From Amycolatopsis sp. NBC_01480 (GTDB taxonomy: Bacteria; Actinomycetota; Actinomycetes; Mycobacteriales; Pseudonocardiaceae), in contig NZ_CP109442.1 of NCBI RefSeq assembly GCF_036227205.1, forward strand, positions 9,362,001 through 9,426,000: 64,000 nt of DNA. The letters run 5' to 3'. Below the pieces are notes generated by a model, which did not search any database, was not told the origin of the DNA, and was given only the letters and a program-made list of their open reading frames with translations. The stretch's first letter is position 1; each line of letters opens with the position of its first letter. A program made the translations under genes and the position numbers. Of this stretch, positions 55,832 through 64,000 are shown one piece after another.

Positions 55832-58183
55832 TCAGTGCAGCGGAACCACCTGGGTTGCGCCGAACGTGCCCTTCAGGGGCACCGTGACCGTGCTACGCCG
55901 CACTGTCACTTCGACACTGTCCTGGAGCTGCGTCGGGTCGGACACGGCGAGCTGCCAGCTTCCGCCGCTCCGCCCCAGTGCCACCGACGCCGGTCCTGAG
56001 ACAGTTACCTCATCAACAGTACCCGCACTGTAGAAATTAGCCAGCAGGGTGTGTTCGGCCAGCCGGATCGCCTGCGCTCCGGCGGTGTTCGCGCGCACGC
56101 GCCAAGCCAGCACCGACGCGACCGTCCCCACCACCGACGCCGCCGGCAGCACCGCGTACGCGTAACTGGCGCCGGCCGGCTTCACCCCGTGTTCGATCAC
56201 CAGCTTCTGGTACCGCCGCGTGTACGGGTCCGTGGTGCCCTTCGTGTTGGCGCCGGTGTCAACGTCGCGCCAGGTGCCGGTACGGTCCTCGCGCAACGCG
56301 GTGACCTGGGCGTCTTCGAGCAGCACGTAACCGGCGACGCCGTCGAGGTGCAGCCAGCGCGGCTTGCGCAGCGCGTTCGCCTTGCCCGGCGCGGTGGAGA
56401 TCAGGCGGGCGTCGGCGAGCAGGGTGCCCCGGCCGTTCTCGCCGAGGTTGCGGTTCTCGACGGTGGTCCGGACCTGTGCACCGGAGGCGTCGGTGATCCC
56501 GGCGCCGAGGCAGACGATGCCGGACGGGGTGAAGAACCACGACTTCTTCGCCGTCAGAGTCCCGTCGGCGGAAACGAAATCCATCGCGTACGCGCCGTGC
56601 CGCGCGTCCCAGCGGACGCCGCCGACGTGGGCCTTGGTGCTCAACGGCGTGGCGCCGAGCGCGCCGGTCGGGCCGGCCTTGGTGGTGGTGCCGGGCAGCA
56701 GCAGCGGGTCGACCGTCGGCCAGTACGCGTCGGAGTAGTGGCCCTTCGCGTTCGGCAGGAAGGTGTAGAGCACGCCGTCGCCGACGTACCAGCCGTGCTG
56801 GTTCATGCCGTTGATCGACTCGTACCGCGAGATGCGCGTGGAGCCGACGCCGAGCGCGCCGGACCAGCCCTCGGTCACGTGCACCATCCGGTCCTGCTGG
56901 CCGAAGATCCGGTGCGTGGCCACGATCTTCGCCGGCCGCGGGCGCGCCGCCAGCAGGTCCTGCGCGAACTCGATGCCCGGCGTCGCCACCAGGTCCGGCC
57001 CGGGCGCGAACCGCTCGGGATCCGGGATCTGCAGGAACGGCGCGTACGTGCCCTCGCCGATCCACTTGGCCGCGAGGCCGGACAGCTCGTCCTTCGCCGC
57101 GCCGGTGGCCGAACGCGCGAGCACCAGCGTGGAGACCGTCAGCTGGTGGCCGATGTCGTGCCCGGTCTCGCCCTGCCGCGAGAGCATGCGCCCGCGCACC
57201 GGCTCCATCAGCGCGCCCGCGTAGACGAACGGCGCGAAGGTGTCGCCGACGAGCGCGTACACCTTCTGCTTGAGGTCGTCCGGCACCGCGTACGCGGTGC
57301 CCTCGGTGACGTGGATGGCGCCGGCCAGCGCGGTGAGCAGCACGATGCCGTAGTGCCCGGGGTACGGGATGGTGTCGTGCTGGATGAACGAGCCGTCCAC
57401 GTGGAAGCCGTCGCCGGCGGCCTTGTCGAGCTTCGCGACGACGCTCGCCGCGCCACCGCCCGCGACGTCGGTGATGGCGTCGATGCCCGTCTTGATCCAC
57501 GCCGCGTCACCGGTCAGCGCGCCCGACACGATGGAGATCAGCGCCTTGTCCGCCCGGTTCGCGCCGGTTTCGACCACCGAGGGGCTGTTGGCGCGCACGT
57601 TCGGATTGCCCACGAACCGCTTGATCGGGCTGACGTAGCGGGCCAGCTCGTCGGCGGTCAGCTCGCCGGCGACCGTGACCAGTGTGTGCAGGACGTAGTA
57701 CGGCACCCCGATTTCGTAGGTGTACCAGTTGCCGATCTCGCCGACCTGCGGGTTGTACTGGCTGGTGTAGATCAGCTCGAGCGCCTGCTTGATCCGCGCC
57801 AGCACCGCCGGGTCGCCGGACAGCGTGCCGCCCGGGGTGCCCCAGTCGACCGCGATGGCGCGCAGCCGGCCGTACATCGACGTGGTGTAGTCGCTGCCCG
57901 GCCCCAGCGGCAGGTCGGTCCACAGTGGACCGCCGGTCACCGACATGGTGTCGTTGTACGACTTCGCGACCCGGCCCAGGTTCTTCAGGGCCGCGGTGCG
58001 CTCGGGCGAGGGCCGGTTGATGCCGGTCTGCAGCTCGCGGTAGCCGGCCACGATGGCCTGGTACGGGTCGGCCGCGGCGGGGGCCGACGGTGCAGCCGCG
58101 GCGGGCCGCACGGTGCCGGCCAGCGCGACCGCGGCGGCCGTGATGGCGCCGCCGCGCAAAGCAGTTCTCCGGTTCACGGGCAT
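55832..58183 (-). CDS. Secreted polysaccharide lyase family 8 (hyaluronate/xanthan lyase-like)
   Basis: 783 residues with a Tat-like signal (NRRTALRGGAITAAAVALAG, then AAAAP). The alpha-toroid domain carries the PL8 catalytic set: Asn in VVETGANRADKAL, His in GSFIQHDTIPYPGHYG and Tyr in the same motif. The beta-sandwich half follows with MNQHGWYVGDG. It cleaves uronic-acid polysaccharides by beta-elimination. The ATG at 58183 has GGGAGGC upstream. It is the last gene of the glucarate operon but lies behind a hairpin. Confidence 0.92.
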   Translation of the reverse strand: MPVNRRTALRGGAITAAAVALAGTVRPAAAAPSAPAAADPYQAIVAGYRELQTGINRPSPERTAALKNLGRVAKSYNDTMSVTGGPLWTDLPLGPGSDYTTSMYGRLRAIAVDWGTPGGTLSGDPAVLARIKQALELIYTSQYNPQVGEIGNWYTYEIGVPYYVLHTLVTVAGELTADELARYVSPIKRFVGNPNVRANSPSVVETGANRADKALISIVSGALTGDAAWIKTGIDAITDVAGGGAASVVAKLDKAAGDGFHVDGSFIQHDTIPYPGHYGIVLLTALAGAIHVTEGTAYAVPDDLKQKVYALVGDTFAPFVYAGALMEPVRGRMLSRQGETGHDIGHQLTVSTLVLARSATGAAKDELSGLAAKWIGEGTYAPFLQIPDPERFAPGPDLVATPGIEFAQDLLAARPRPAKIVATHRIFGQQDRMVHVTEGWSGALGVGSTRISRYESINGMNQHGWYVGDGVLYTFLPNAKGHYSDAYWPTVDPLLLPGTTTKAGPTGALGATPLSTKAHVGGVRWDARHGAYAMDFVSADGTLTAKKSWFFTPSGIVCLGAGITDASGAQVRTTVENRNLGENGRGTLLADARLISTAPGKANALRKPRWLHLDGVAGYVLLEDAQVTALREDRTGTWRDVDTGANTKGTTDPYTRRYQKLVIEHGVKPAGASYAYAVLPAASVVGTVASVLAWRVRANTAGAQAIRLAEHTLLANFYSAGTVDEVTVSGPASVALGRSGGSWQLAVSDPTQLQDSVEVTVRRSTVTVPLKGTFGATQVVPLH

Positions 58184-58225
58184 GACGATGCCTCCCAGGA
58201 TCAAGACGTCCTTGGCTTGCGGGAA

Positions 58226-58261
58226 CCCTGGCGAGTGCCGGCAAACGGGCACTCACCAGGG
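58226..58261 (-). terminator. Hairpin between the dehydrogenase and lyase genes
   Basis: CCCTGGCGAGTGCC (58226-58239) pairs with 58248-58261 with one mismatch and an 8-nt loop. There is only a short T run after it. It may reduce read-through into the lyase gene. Confidence 0.45.
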
Positions 58262-58301
58262 GGGTGGCGGCGGCGGATTCAGTTGTGGGAGCGGGAAGAG
58301 C

Positions 58302-59756
58302 TCAGCGGGCCCCGTCCGTGCGCCGCGGCAGCTGCCACGGGTTGTCCTCGCGCAGCGGCTCGGGCAGCAGCGCGTCGGGGAAGCCCTGCCAGGCGACCGG
58401 GCGCTGGAACCGTTCGATCGCCGCGGTGCCGACCGAGGTGGTCGTCGGCGCCGTGGTGGCCGGGTATGGGCCGCCGTGCTGCTGGGCCCAGCTCACCGTG
58501 ACGCCGGTGGGCCAGTCGTTCCAGAGCAGCCGGCCGGCCAGCCGGGTCAGCGCCGGCAGCAGCGCGCGGACGTACTCGGCCTCGTCTTCCTCGCCCTGGA
58601 TGGTGGCGGTGAGGCCGGGCTCCAGCGTCTCCAGCACCTCGATCAGCTCGGCCTGGTCGCGGTAGGTGACGATCAGCGACGCGGGGCCGAAGTGCTCCTC
58701 GCGCACCGCTTCGCCGCCGGCCAGGAACTCCTTCGCGGTGGTGGCGAGCAGGCTCGGGGTGAACTCCTGGCCCTGGTGGGTGCCGTCCACGAGCGTCTCG
58801 ACGCCCGGCGCCGCGCGCAGCTCCGAAAGCTTGTGCGCGAACCCGGACGCGATGCGCTCGTTCAGCATCGGCTGGCGCGCGACCCCGCCGACGGCTTCGC
58901 GCAGGGTGCCTTCGAGCTCGTGGCCCTCCGGCAGGAGCAGCAGGCCCGGCTTGGTGCAGAACTGCCCGGCGCCGAGGCTGAACGAGCCGCTGTACGCCTT
59001 CGCCACGGCCTCGCCGCGCGCCGCGACCGCGCCCGGGGTGACCACCACCGGGTTGACGCTGCCCAGCTCGCCGTAGAACGGGATCGGCGTCGGGCGGGAG
59101 ACGGCGATGTCGAACAGCGCGCGCCCGCCGGGCACCGAGCCGGTGAACGACGCCGCGGCGATCCGCGGGTCCTTCAGCGCGGTGATCCCCTGATCGAAGC
59201 CGTGGATCACCGCGAAGGCGCCCTCGGGAGCACCGGCGGCGGCCAGCGCGGAAACGACGATTTCGCCGGTGCGCGTGGACAGCTCCTCGTGGCCCGGGTG
59301 CGCCTTGAGCACCACCGGGCAGCCCGCGGCCAGCGCGGACGCGGTGTCCCCGCCGGCCACGCTGAACGCGAACGGGAAGTTGCTGGCCGCGAAGACCAGC
59401 GCGGGCCCGATCGGCACCAGCACGCGGCGGATGTCCGGGCGCGGGCCCATCGGCCAGTCGGCGTCGGCGTGGTCGACCGTGGCGCCGAGGAAGGCGCCGT
59501 CATTGAGCACCTGGCCGAACAGCCGCAGCTGGAACGTGGTGCGCGCCAGTTCGCCCTTGAGTCGCGGCGCGGCGGGCAGGTGGGTCTCGGTGTGGGCGAG
59601 GGCGATCAGCTCTTCGGCCTCGGCGTCGAGCGCGTCGGCGACGGCGGTCAGCCAGCCGGCCCGCTCGGCCGGGGTCGAGGCCGCGAACGGCCGGGCGGCG
59701 GCAGCGGCCGCGGCGAGGATGTGCTCGAGCTCCGGGGCGGAGGTCTCTCGGCTCAT
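58302..59756 (-). CDS. 2,5-dioxovalerate (ketoglutarate semialdehyde) dehydrogenase
   Basis: 484-residue NADP-type aldehyde dehydrogenase that should oxidise 2-oxoglutarate semialdehyde to 2-oxoglutarate, the last step of D-glucarate breakdown. The catalytic Cys is in GAGQFCTKPGLL and the Glu in FYGELGSVNPVVV; ASNFPFAFSVAGGDTASALAAG is typical of this ALDH branch. The ATG at 59756 follows GAGGAGAA. The function is assigned from the fold branch and from gudD and kdgD in the same operon. Confidence 0.88.
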   Translation of the reverse strand: MSRETSAPELEHILAAAAAAARPFAASTPAERAGWLTAVADALDAEAEELIALAHTETHLPAAPRLKGELARTTFQLRLFGQVLNDGAFLGATVDHADADWPMGPRPDIRRVLVPIGPALVFAASNFPFAFSVAGGDTASALAAGCPVVLKAHPGHEELSTRTGEIVVSALAAAGAPEGAFAVIHGFDQGITALKDPRIAAASFTGSVPGGRALFDIAVSRPTPIPFYGELGSVNPVVVTPGAVAARGEAVAKAYSGSFSLGAGQFCTKPGLLLLPEGHELEGTLREAVGGVARQPMLNERIASGFAHKLSELRAAPGVETLVDGTHQGQEFTPSLLATTAKEFLAGGEAVREEHFGPASLIVTYRDQAELIEVLETLEPGLTATIQGEEDEAEYVRALLPALTRLAGRLLWNDWPTGVTVSWAQQHGGPYPATTAPTTTSVGTAAIERFQRPVAWQGFPDALLPEPLREDNPWQLPRRTDGAR

Positions 59757-59789
59757 GATGAAACGGTTCTCCTCGGGTGGATCGGCGGT

Positions 59790-60935
59790 TCAGGGCTCGC
59801 GGTGGGCCGCCGCGGTGGCGGCGAGCAGGTCCGGCCGCCGGCCGGGGCCCGCCAGTCCCAGATGGTAGAGGTGCAGCTCGGTGGTGCCGGCCTGGCCGAG
59901 CCCGGTCACGTAGGCCTCGATGTCGGGCACGGGGTTCGCCGCGACGGTCGTGATGTAGCTGCCGATCGCGACATTCGCGGGCAACGCGGCGCGGGCCGCG
60001 GCCACGGCGTCGACGCTGCCCTGACCGGGCACCCAGTTGAACAGGACGACCGTGGCGACATCGTCGGCCGCTTTCGGTGTGAGGCCAGGCAGCGCGCCGG
60101 TGACCCACGGGTCGAGCGCGCCGTGCAGCACGATCCGCGTGCCCGGCTCCAGCACGGCGAGCACCGCGGCACGCAACGCGTCGGTGGCCCGCTGGCGGCC
60201 GGCGAGCACGATGTCCTTCACCGACGCCGGCAGCCGGTCTTCGGTGACGCTCAGATCACCCGTGTCCAGTAGCCGCCGGACCTCGGCGCGCAGCTGGTCG
60301 CGCACCGTGGCGGCGTCAAGCCCGTCCCAGCCTTCAGCGCAGGCCGCGCAAGAGCAGATCGACAGCAGTCGCGCCACGGCCGGCGCCCACACGCCGTCGG
60401 TCTTCTCGTGCTGGTGCTGGTGCACCGCGCCAAGCGGGCCGCAGGCTTCGAGGATCACCGACGACAACTCCAGGCCCGCCACGGCCTCGGCGGTCAAGGT
60501 CGCGGCGTACTCGCGGACCGCCGGTTGTGCCGGGCACAGCGCCCACGGATAGCTCTCACCAAAGCAGTTCTGCACGGTGTACTGCGGGAAAGCGGTGCCC
60601 AGCCGGGAATTGTGCGTCAGCACGATCCACGCGGCGGCCGGGACACCGACTGTGTTCAGCAGCCGCACGGCGTCGCCCCCGCTGTCCGGCTGCGCGACCC
60701 AGTCCGCTGTGGACGGACGGAGTTCCTGTCCCTGCCAGGCTTCCTCGCGCACCGGCCGGTAGATCGCGGCGTGCGGCGCGATCACCGACGTGCGGTCTTC
60801 GGACGACGGCGTGGCCGCGCGGGTGCCGTGGTAGGTCAGCGCGACCGCGACCTCGTCCACTCCGAGTTCCCGCGCCCGCTCGACGAAGCCAGGCTCGAGC
60901 ACGTCCCAGGAGTAGGCGTATCCGGTGACCTTCAC
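59790..60935 (-). CDS. Unknown protein of the glucarate operon (TIM-barrel-like)
   Basis: 381 residues. The sequence MKVTGYAYSWDVLEPGFVER reads like a (beta/alpha)8 barrel; motifs ALTYHGTRA, VILEACGPLGAVHQHQHEKTDG and a cysteine pair block CSCAACAEGW stand out. No family is recognised with certainty. The GTG at 60935 is 4 nt after gudD and has GAGGTGG upstream. Its place between gudD and the dehydrogenase suggests it acts on a uronic acid or related sugar, possibly as a glycoside hydrolase. This is inference. Confidence 0.65.
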   Translation of the reverse strand: MKVTGYAYSWDVLEPGFVERARELGVDEVAVALTYHGTRAATPSSEDRTSVIAPHAAIYRPVREEAWQGQELRPSTADWVAQPDSGGDAVRLLNTVGVPAAAWIVLTHNSRLGTAFPQYTVQNCFGESYPWALCPAQPAVREYAATLTAEAVAGLELSSVILEACGPLGAVHQHQHEKTDGVWAPAVARLLSICSCAACAEGWDGLDAATVRDQLRAEVRRLLDTGDLSVTEDRLPASVKDIVLAGRQRATDALRAAVLAVLEPGTRIVLHGALDPWVTGALPGLTPKAADDVATVVLFNWVPGQGSVDAVAAARAALPANVAIGSYITTVAANPVPDIEAYVTGLGQAGTTELHLYHLGLAGPGRRPDLLAATAAAHREP

Positions 60936-60939
60936 CGCG

Positions 60940-62196
60940 TCACCACCTCGCCGTGTTCGGTTCGAACCCCGGGGTCCACTGGCGCATGTAGGTCACGTCG
61001 TCCCGCTTGGTCAATCCACATCGGACGAAGTCCTCGTGCGCGCGAGCCAGCGCGTCGGGGTCGATCTCGATGCCCAGCCCCGGCTTTTCCGGCACCTTGA
61101 CCGCGCCTTCGACGAACTCCAGCGCGCCCGGCGCGATCACGTCGGCGGTCTTCCACGGCCAGTGCGTGTCGCAGGCGTAGGTCAGGTGCGGCGTGGCGGC
61201 GGCGACGTGCACCATCGCGGCCAGGCTGATCCCGAGGTGGCTGTTGGAGTGCATCGACAGGCCCACGCCGAAGCTCTCGCACGTCACCGAAAGCGCCTGG
61301 GTGTCCCGCATCCCGCCCCAGAAGTGGTGATCCGAGAGCAGCACGCCGATGGCGCGGGCGCGGAACGCCGGCTCGATGTCGCCGAAGTTCACCACGCACA
61401 TGTTGGTGGCCAAGGGCATACTCGCGCGCTCGGCCACCTTCGCCATGCCCTCGATGCCCGGCGTCGGGTCTTCGAGGTACTCCAGCACGCCGTCCAGCTC
61501 TTCGGCGACGCGGATGCTGGTTTCGACGGTCCACGCGGCGTTCGGGTCGATCCGCAGCGGGTGCCCGGGGAACGCCTCGGCGAGCGCGCGGATGCCGTCG
61601 ACCTCTTGCGCCGGCTCGAAAACACCGCCCTTGAGCTTGATCGAGCGGAAGCCGTACTCCTCGACCATCCGCTTCGCCTCGCCGACCAGCTGCTCCGGCG
61701 TGACGACCTCGCCCCAGCTGTCCTCCTGCGCGCCGATGTGGGCGCCGTACTTGTAGAACAGGTACGCGGAGAAGTCGACGGCGTCGCGCGCCTTGCCGCC
61801 GAGCAGGTCGGCGACGGGACGGCCGAGGTAGTGGCCCTGCGCGTCGAGGCAGGCGACCTCGAACAGCGCGTACACGCTGGCGATCGTCTTGCGGATGGAG
61901 AACCCGCCGATCAGGCCGTGCGCGTCGGTCAGCACGGTGCCCGCGAGCGCCTTCGTGACGATCCGCTTGAGCCCCGGCAGGTCGAACACGTCGTGCCCGG
62001 CCAGCTCCGGCACCACCTTGCGCACCTCGCCGAGGAACGCCGCGTCGCCGTAGGATTCGCCGAGGCCCACGACTCCGTCTTCACACCGGACCTGCACCAC
62101 GCTGCGCAACGCGAACGGCTCGTGCACGCCCATCACGTTCAGCAGCGGCGGGTCGGCGAAGGCGACCGGGGTGAGAACCACGTCCTCGATCTTCAT
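60940..62196 (-). CDS. gudD: Glucarate dehydratase
   Basis: 418 residues of the enolase superfamily. It dehydrates D-glucarate (or L-idarate) to 5-dehydro-4-deoxyglucarate. The KxK motif is in IKLKGG, the metal ligands in RIDPNAAW and the following acidic strands, and the catalytic His in MHSNSHLG; ACDTHWPW is also typical. The ATG at 62196 shares a base with the kdgD stop (TGATG). It is the second enzyme gene of the operon. Confidence 0.94.
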   Translation of the reverse strand: MKIEDVVLTPVAFADPPLLNVMGVHEPFALRSVVQVRCEDGVVGLGESYGDAAFLGEVRKVVPELAGHDVFDLPGLKRIVTKALAGTVLTDAHGLIGGFSIRKTIASVYALFEVACLDAQGHYLGRPVADLLGGKARDAVDFSAYLFYKYGAHIGAQEDSWGEVVTPEQLVGEAKRMVEEYGFRSIKLKGGVFEPAQEVDGIRALAEAFPGHPLRIDPNAAWTVETSIRVAEELDGVLEYLEDPTPGIEGMAKVAERASMPLATNMCVVNFGDIEPAFRARAIGVLLSDHHFWGGMRDTQALSVTCESFGVGLSMHSNSHLGISLAAMVHVAAATPHLTYACDTHWPWKTADVIAPGALEFVEGAVKVPEKPGLGIEIDPDALARAHEDFVRCGLTKRDDVTYMRQWTPGFEPNTARW

Positions 62197-63137
62197 CAGC
62201 GGCCCTCGATCCCCTTCAGCACGGCGAAACCGTCCTCGACGACCTTGCCCAGCCGGTCGATCTGCTCGGCGGTCGGCTCGATCAGCGGCGGCCGGACCGT
62301 GCCGACCTTGTCGCCGCGCAGCCGGGCGGCCGCCTTCACCAGCGAGACGGCGAAGCCCGGCGTCTCGTCGCGCAGGGAGACCAGCGGCAGGTAGAAGCCG
62401 GCGAGCAGGCGGTCCATCACCGCGGTGTCGCCCTCGGCGAGCGCGCGGTGGAAGCGGTGGGCGATCTCCGGCGCGAAGCAGTGCACCGCCGAGGAGTAGC
62501 GGGCGACGCCGATGGCCGCGTACGCCTTCGCCGACACCTCCGCGGTGGGCAGGCCGTTGAAGAACAGGAACCCGTCGGAACGCTCGGTGCCCAGCGAGCG
62601 GATGGTGGTCACGATGCGGGTCATCACCTCGGCGTCGCCGTAGCCGTCCTTGAGGCCGACCACCGACGGGATGTCGAGCAGCCTCGCGGCCGAAGGCGCG
62701 GTGAAGACGCCGGTGCCGCGGTGGTAGACGATCACCGGCACGCTGGTGTCGCCGACGGCGTAACGGACGTAGTCGACGAGCCCGGACTGCGGGCCGGTGA
62801 CCAGGTACGGCGGGAGCAGCAGCACGCCGTCGGCGCCGCCCGCCTGCGCGGCCGCGACCCCCGCGCGCGCGGCCGCGGCACCGCCGCCGGCCCCGACCCA
62901 CACGGGCACGCGCCCGGCGGCCACCTCACGCGCTTTCGCCAGCACAGAAGCGACTTCGCCGGCCGAGAGCGAGCTGAACTCCCCGGTCCCGCAGGCGACG
63001 AACAGCGCGCCCGCGCCGGCGGCCACGTGACTCTCCACGTTCTCCGCGAACCCGTCCAGGTTCACCTCGAGGTCGTCGGTGAACGGGGTCAGCGGGAACG
63101 CCAGCAGGCCGTCCAGCTCGATCTCGGTCTGTGCCAT
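62196..63137 (-). CDS. kdgD: 5-dehydro-4-deoxyglucarate dehydratase
   Basis: 313 residues of the DapA/NAL aldolase family. It dehydrates and decarboxylates 5-dehydro-4-deoxyglucarate to 2,5-dioxopentanoate. The Schiff-base Lys is in VVGLKDGYGD, the Tyr in VIVYHRGTG, and the N-terminal GLLAFPLTPF with CGTGEF is typical. The ATG at 63137 is weakly led by AAAGAG; a longer frame to 63251 is open but not family-like. It is the first gene of the operon. Confidence 0.92.
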   Translation of the reverse strand: MAQTEIELDGLLAFPLTPFTDDLEVNLDGFAENVESHVAAGAGALFVACGTGEFSSLSAGEVASVLAKAREVAAGRVPVWVGAGGGAAAARAGVAAAQAGGADGVLLLPPYLVTGPQSGLVDYVRYAVGDTSVPVIVYHRGTGVFTAPSAARLLDIPSVVGLKDGYGDAEVMTRIVTTIRSLGTERSDGFLFFNGLPTAEVSAKAYAAIGVARYSSAVHCFAPEIAHRFHRALAEGDTAVMDRLLAGFYLPLVSLRDETPGFAVSLVKAAARLRGDKVGTVRPPLIEPTAEQIDRLGKVVEDGFAVLKGIEGR

Positions 63138-63250
63138 CAGTTTCTGCTCTTTCCGTCCTCGTCGGGTGTGGCCGGGGCGGCGCGCCCGGTGCACGGGTTC
63201 GACGATCCCACTGGTGTCCCCAGCATGCTCGGGACACTCCCCGGTGTTCA

Positions 63251-63318
63251 CATTCCTGAATGGAGTCTGTTATGGTGACTATGTTCATCCATAAGAATGC
63301 TGTTCGGGACGCTAATAT
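63251..63318. promoter_or_regulatory. AT-rich divergent control region of the glucarate operon
   Basis: Between kdgD (minus) and the IclR gene (plus) lies an AT-rich block unlike its surroundings. It holds CATTC-CT-GAATG (63251-63262), TATGG (63271-63275) / CCATA (63289-63293) and a plus-strand TAATAT (63313-63318) as a possible -10. These are likely IclR-type operators and promoters for both directions. Confidence 0.5.
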
Positions 63319-63358
63319 GGCCGGAGTCACAAGTCAACGGCCGGTGGGAGGACGCACC

Positions 63359-64000
63359 ATGCCGCAGAAGCTCGACACCGCGGTCGCGGCGAGCGGCACC
63401 ACGCCCAGTGCGGAGCCCGCGGGCGTGAAGTCCGCGCGGCGCGCGATCGACCTGATCGAGACCTTCGCCGCGAACGACGTCTGGCTCTCGCTCTCGGACC
63501 TGCACACGCGCACCGGTTTCCCGCGCTCCAGCCTGCACGGCCTGCTGCGCACGCTACTGGAGGCGGGCTGGCTCGAGGCGGACGCGAACACGGCGCGGTA
63601 CCGCCTCGGCGTGCGTGCGCTGATCTGCGGCACCGCGTACCTCGACCGCGACGCGATCGTCCCGTTCGCCACCGAGGCGCTGGAGCGGATCCGCGAGAAG
63701 ACCGGGTTCACCGCGCACTTCGCCCGCCGCAACGGCACCGAGGTCGTGTACCTGGAGACGCGTGAGTCGCAGCATTCGACGCACCTCGTCTCGCGCGTCG
63801 GCCGCACGCTGCCCACCCACGCCACGGCGCTGGGCAAGGCGCTGCTGGCCGAGCTGACGCACGACGAGATCGAGAGCCTGATGCCGGCCGAGCTGCCGCC
63901 GCTCACCCCGAACACGATCACCGACATGGCCGCGCTGCACGCCGATCTCGCGCGTACCCGCGAGCGCGGGTACGCGGCCGAGATCGAGGAGGGCACCCTC
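63359..64000 (+). CDS. IclR-family regulator (3' end beyond window)
   Basis: 214 codons from the ATG at 63359 to the window end with no stop. The N-terminal wHTH (AIDLIETFAANDVWLSLSDL, FPRSSLHGLLRTLLEAGWLE, about 27-75) and the effector domain with THATALGKALLAEL are typical of IclR. GGGAGGA precedes the ATG. It is divergent from the glucarate operon and almost certainly controls it in response to glucarate or a pathway intermediate. About 50 residues of C-terminus are missing. Confidence 0.9.
   Translation, partial: MPQKLDTAVAASGTTPSAEPAGVKSARRAIDLIETFAANDVWLSLSDLHTRTGFPRSSLHGLLRTLLEAGWLEADANTARYRLGVRALICGTAYLDRDAIVPFATEALERIREKTGFTAHFARRNGTEVVYLETRESQHSTHLVSRVGRTLPTHATALGKALLAELTHDEIESLMPAELPPLTPNTITDMAALHADLARTRERGYAAEIEEGTL

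Overview
The window is a chromosomal segment of a high-GC actinomycete. Evidence for this is the very GC-rich third codon positions, frequent GTG starts, a GlgE maltosyl-phosphate pathway, a mycothiol-type (MDMPI) enzyme, F420-type luciferase-fold oxidoreductases and many leaderless-looking genes. The gene content and the intergenic palindromic repeats look most like Amycolatopsis or a close pseudonocardial relative, but that assignment is an inference from reading, not from a search.

Layout. (1) Positions 1-19821 hold an alpha-glucan/trehalose supercluster, all on the minus strand: malQ, glgX (treX-like), treY, treZ, a second glgX, then glgE, treS, mak and a truncated glgB. One IS1380-type insertion sequence (7455-9126) splits the treXYZ half from the GlgE half. 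(2) 20044-24671 carries a secreted M1 peptidase, an F420-type oxidoreductase, a DUF318/ArsP-type permease, a DUF3040 protein and an Lrp regulator divergent from an AceE-like E1 enzyme (24672-26984). (3) 27020-32191 has an alcohol/aldehyde dehydrogenase pair, two secreted proteins and an SDR behind a MerR-type promoter. (4) 32199-37224 holds a lysozyme-like membrane protein, a Tat-exported PHP hydrolase, a second Lrp regulator with a leaderless oxidoreductase-deaminase pair, and small proteins. (5) 37479-40077 has a 2'-5' RNA ligase-like protein facing an XRE / ImmA-IrrE / 7TM module. (6) 40292-45179 is an envelope-glycan region: GalE-like epimerase, a GT-C/GT-A fusion, GtrA and an SQD1-type UDP-sulfoquinovose synthase. 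(7) 45937-53763 is a five-gene operon SWIM / DUF5691 / MoxR-AAA / DUF5682 / VWA with three consecutive 4-nt overlaps; this is the best candidate for an undescribed molecular system. (8) 53938-55761 holds a cysteine-free ribosomal protein L36, a TetR regulator and a frameshifted epoxide hydrolase under twin operators. (9) 55832-64000 is a D-glucarate catabolic operon (kdgD, gudD, an unknown protein, ketoglutarate-semialdehyde dehydrogenase) with a PL8 polysaccharide lyase and a divergent IclR regulator that runs off the window.

How the genes work together. TreS and Mak turn trehalose into maltose 1-phosphate. GlgE polymerises it and GlgB branches the product. GlgX trims branches, and TreY/TreZ convert glucan ends back to trehalose, with MalQ handling short maltodextrins. 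The glucarate operon takes D-glucarate to 2-oxoglutarate in three steps. The MoxR/VWA operon has the architecture of an ATPase-driven assembly or conflict system of unknown role.

No tRNA, rRNA or CRISPR array was seen. Start sites were chosen from Shine-Dalgarno positions, overlaps and conserved N-termini, and several differ from the longest open frame.
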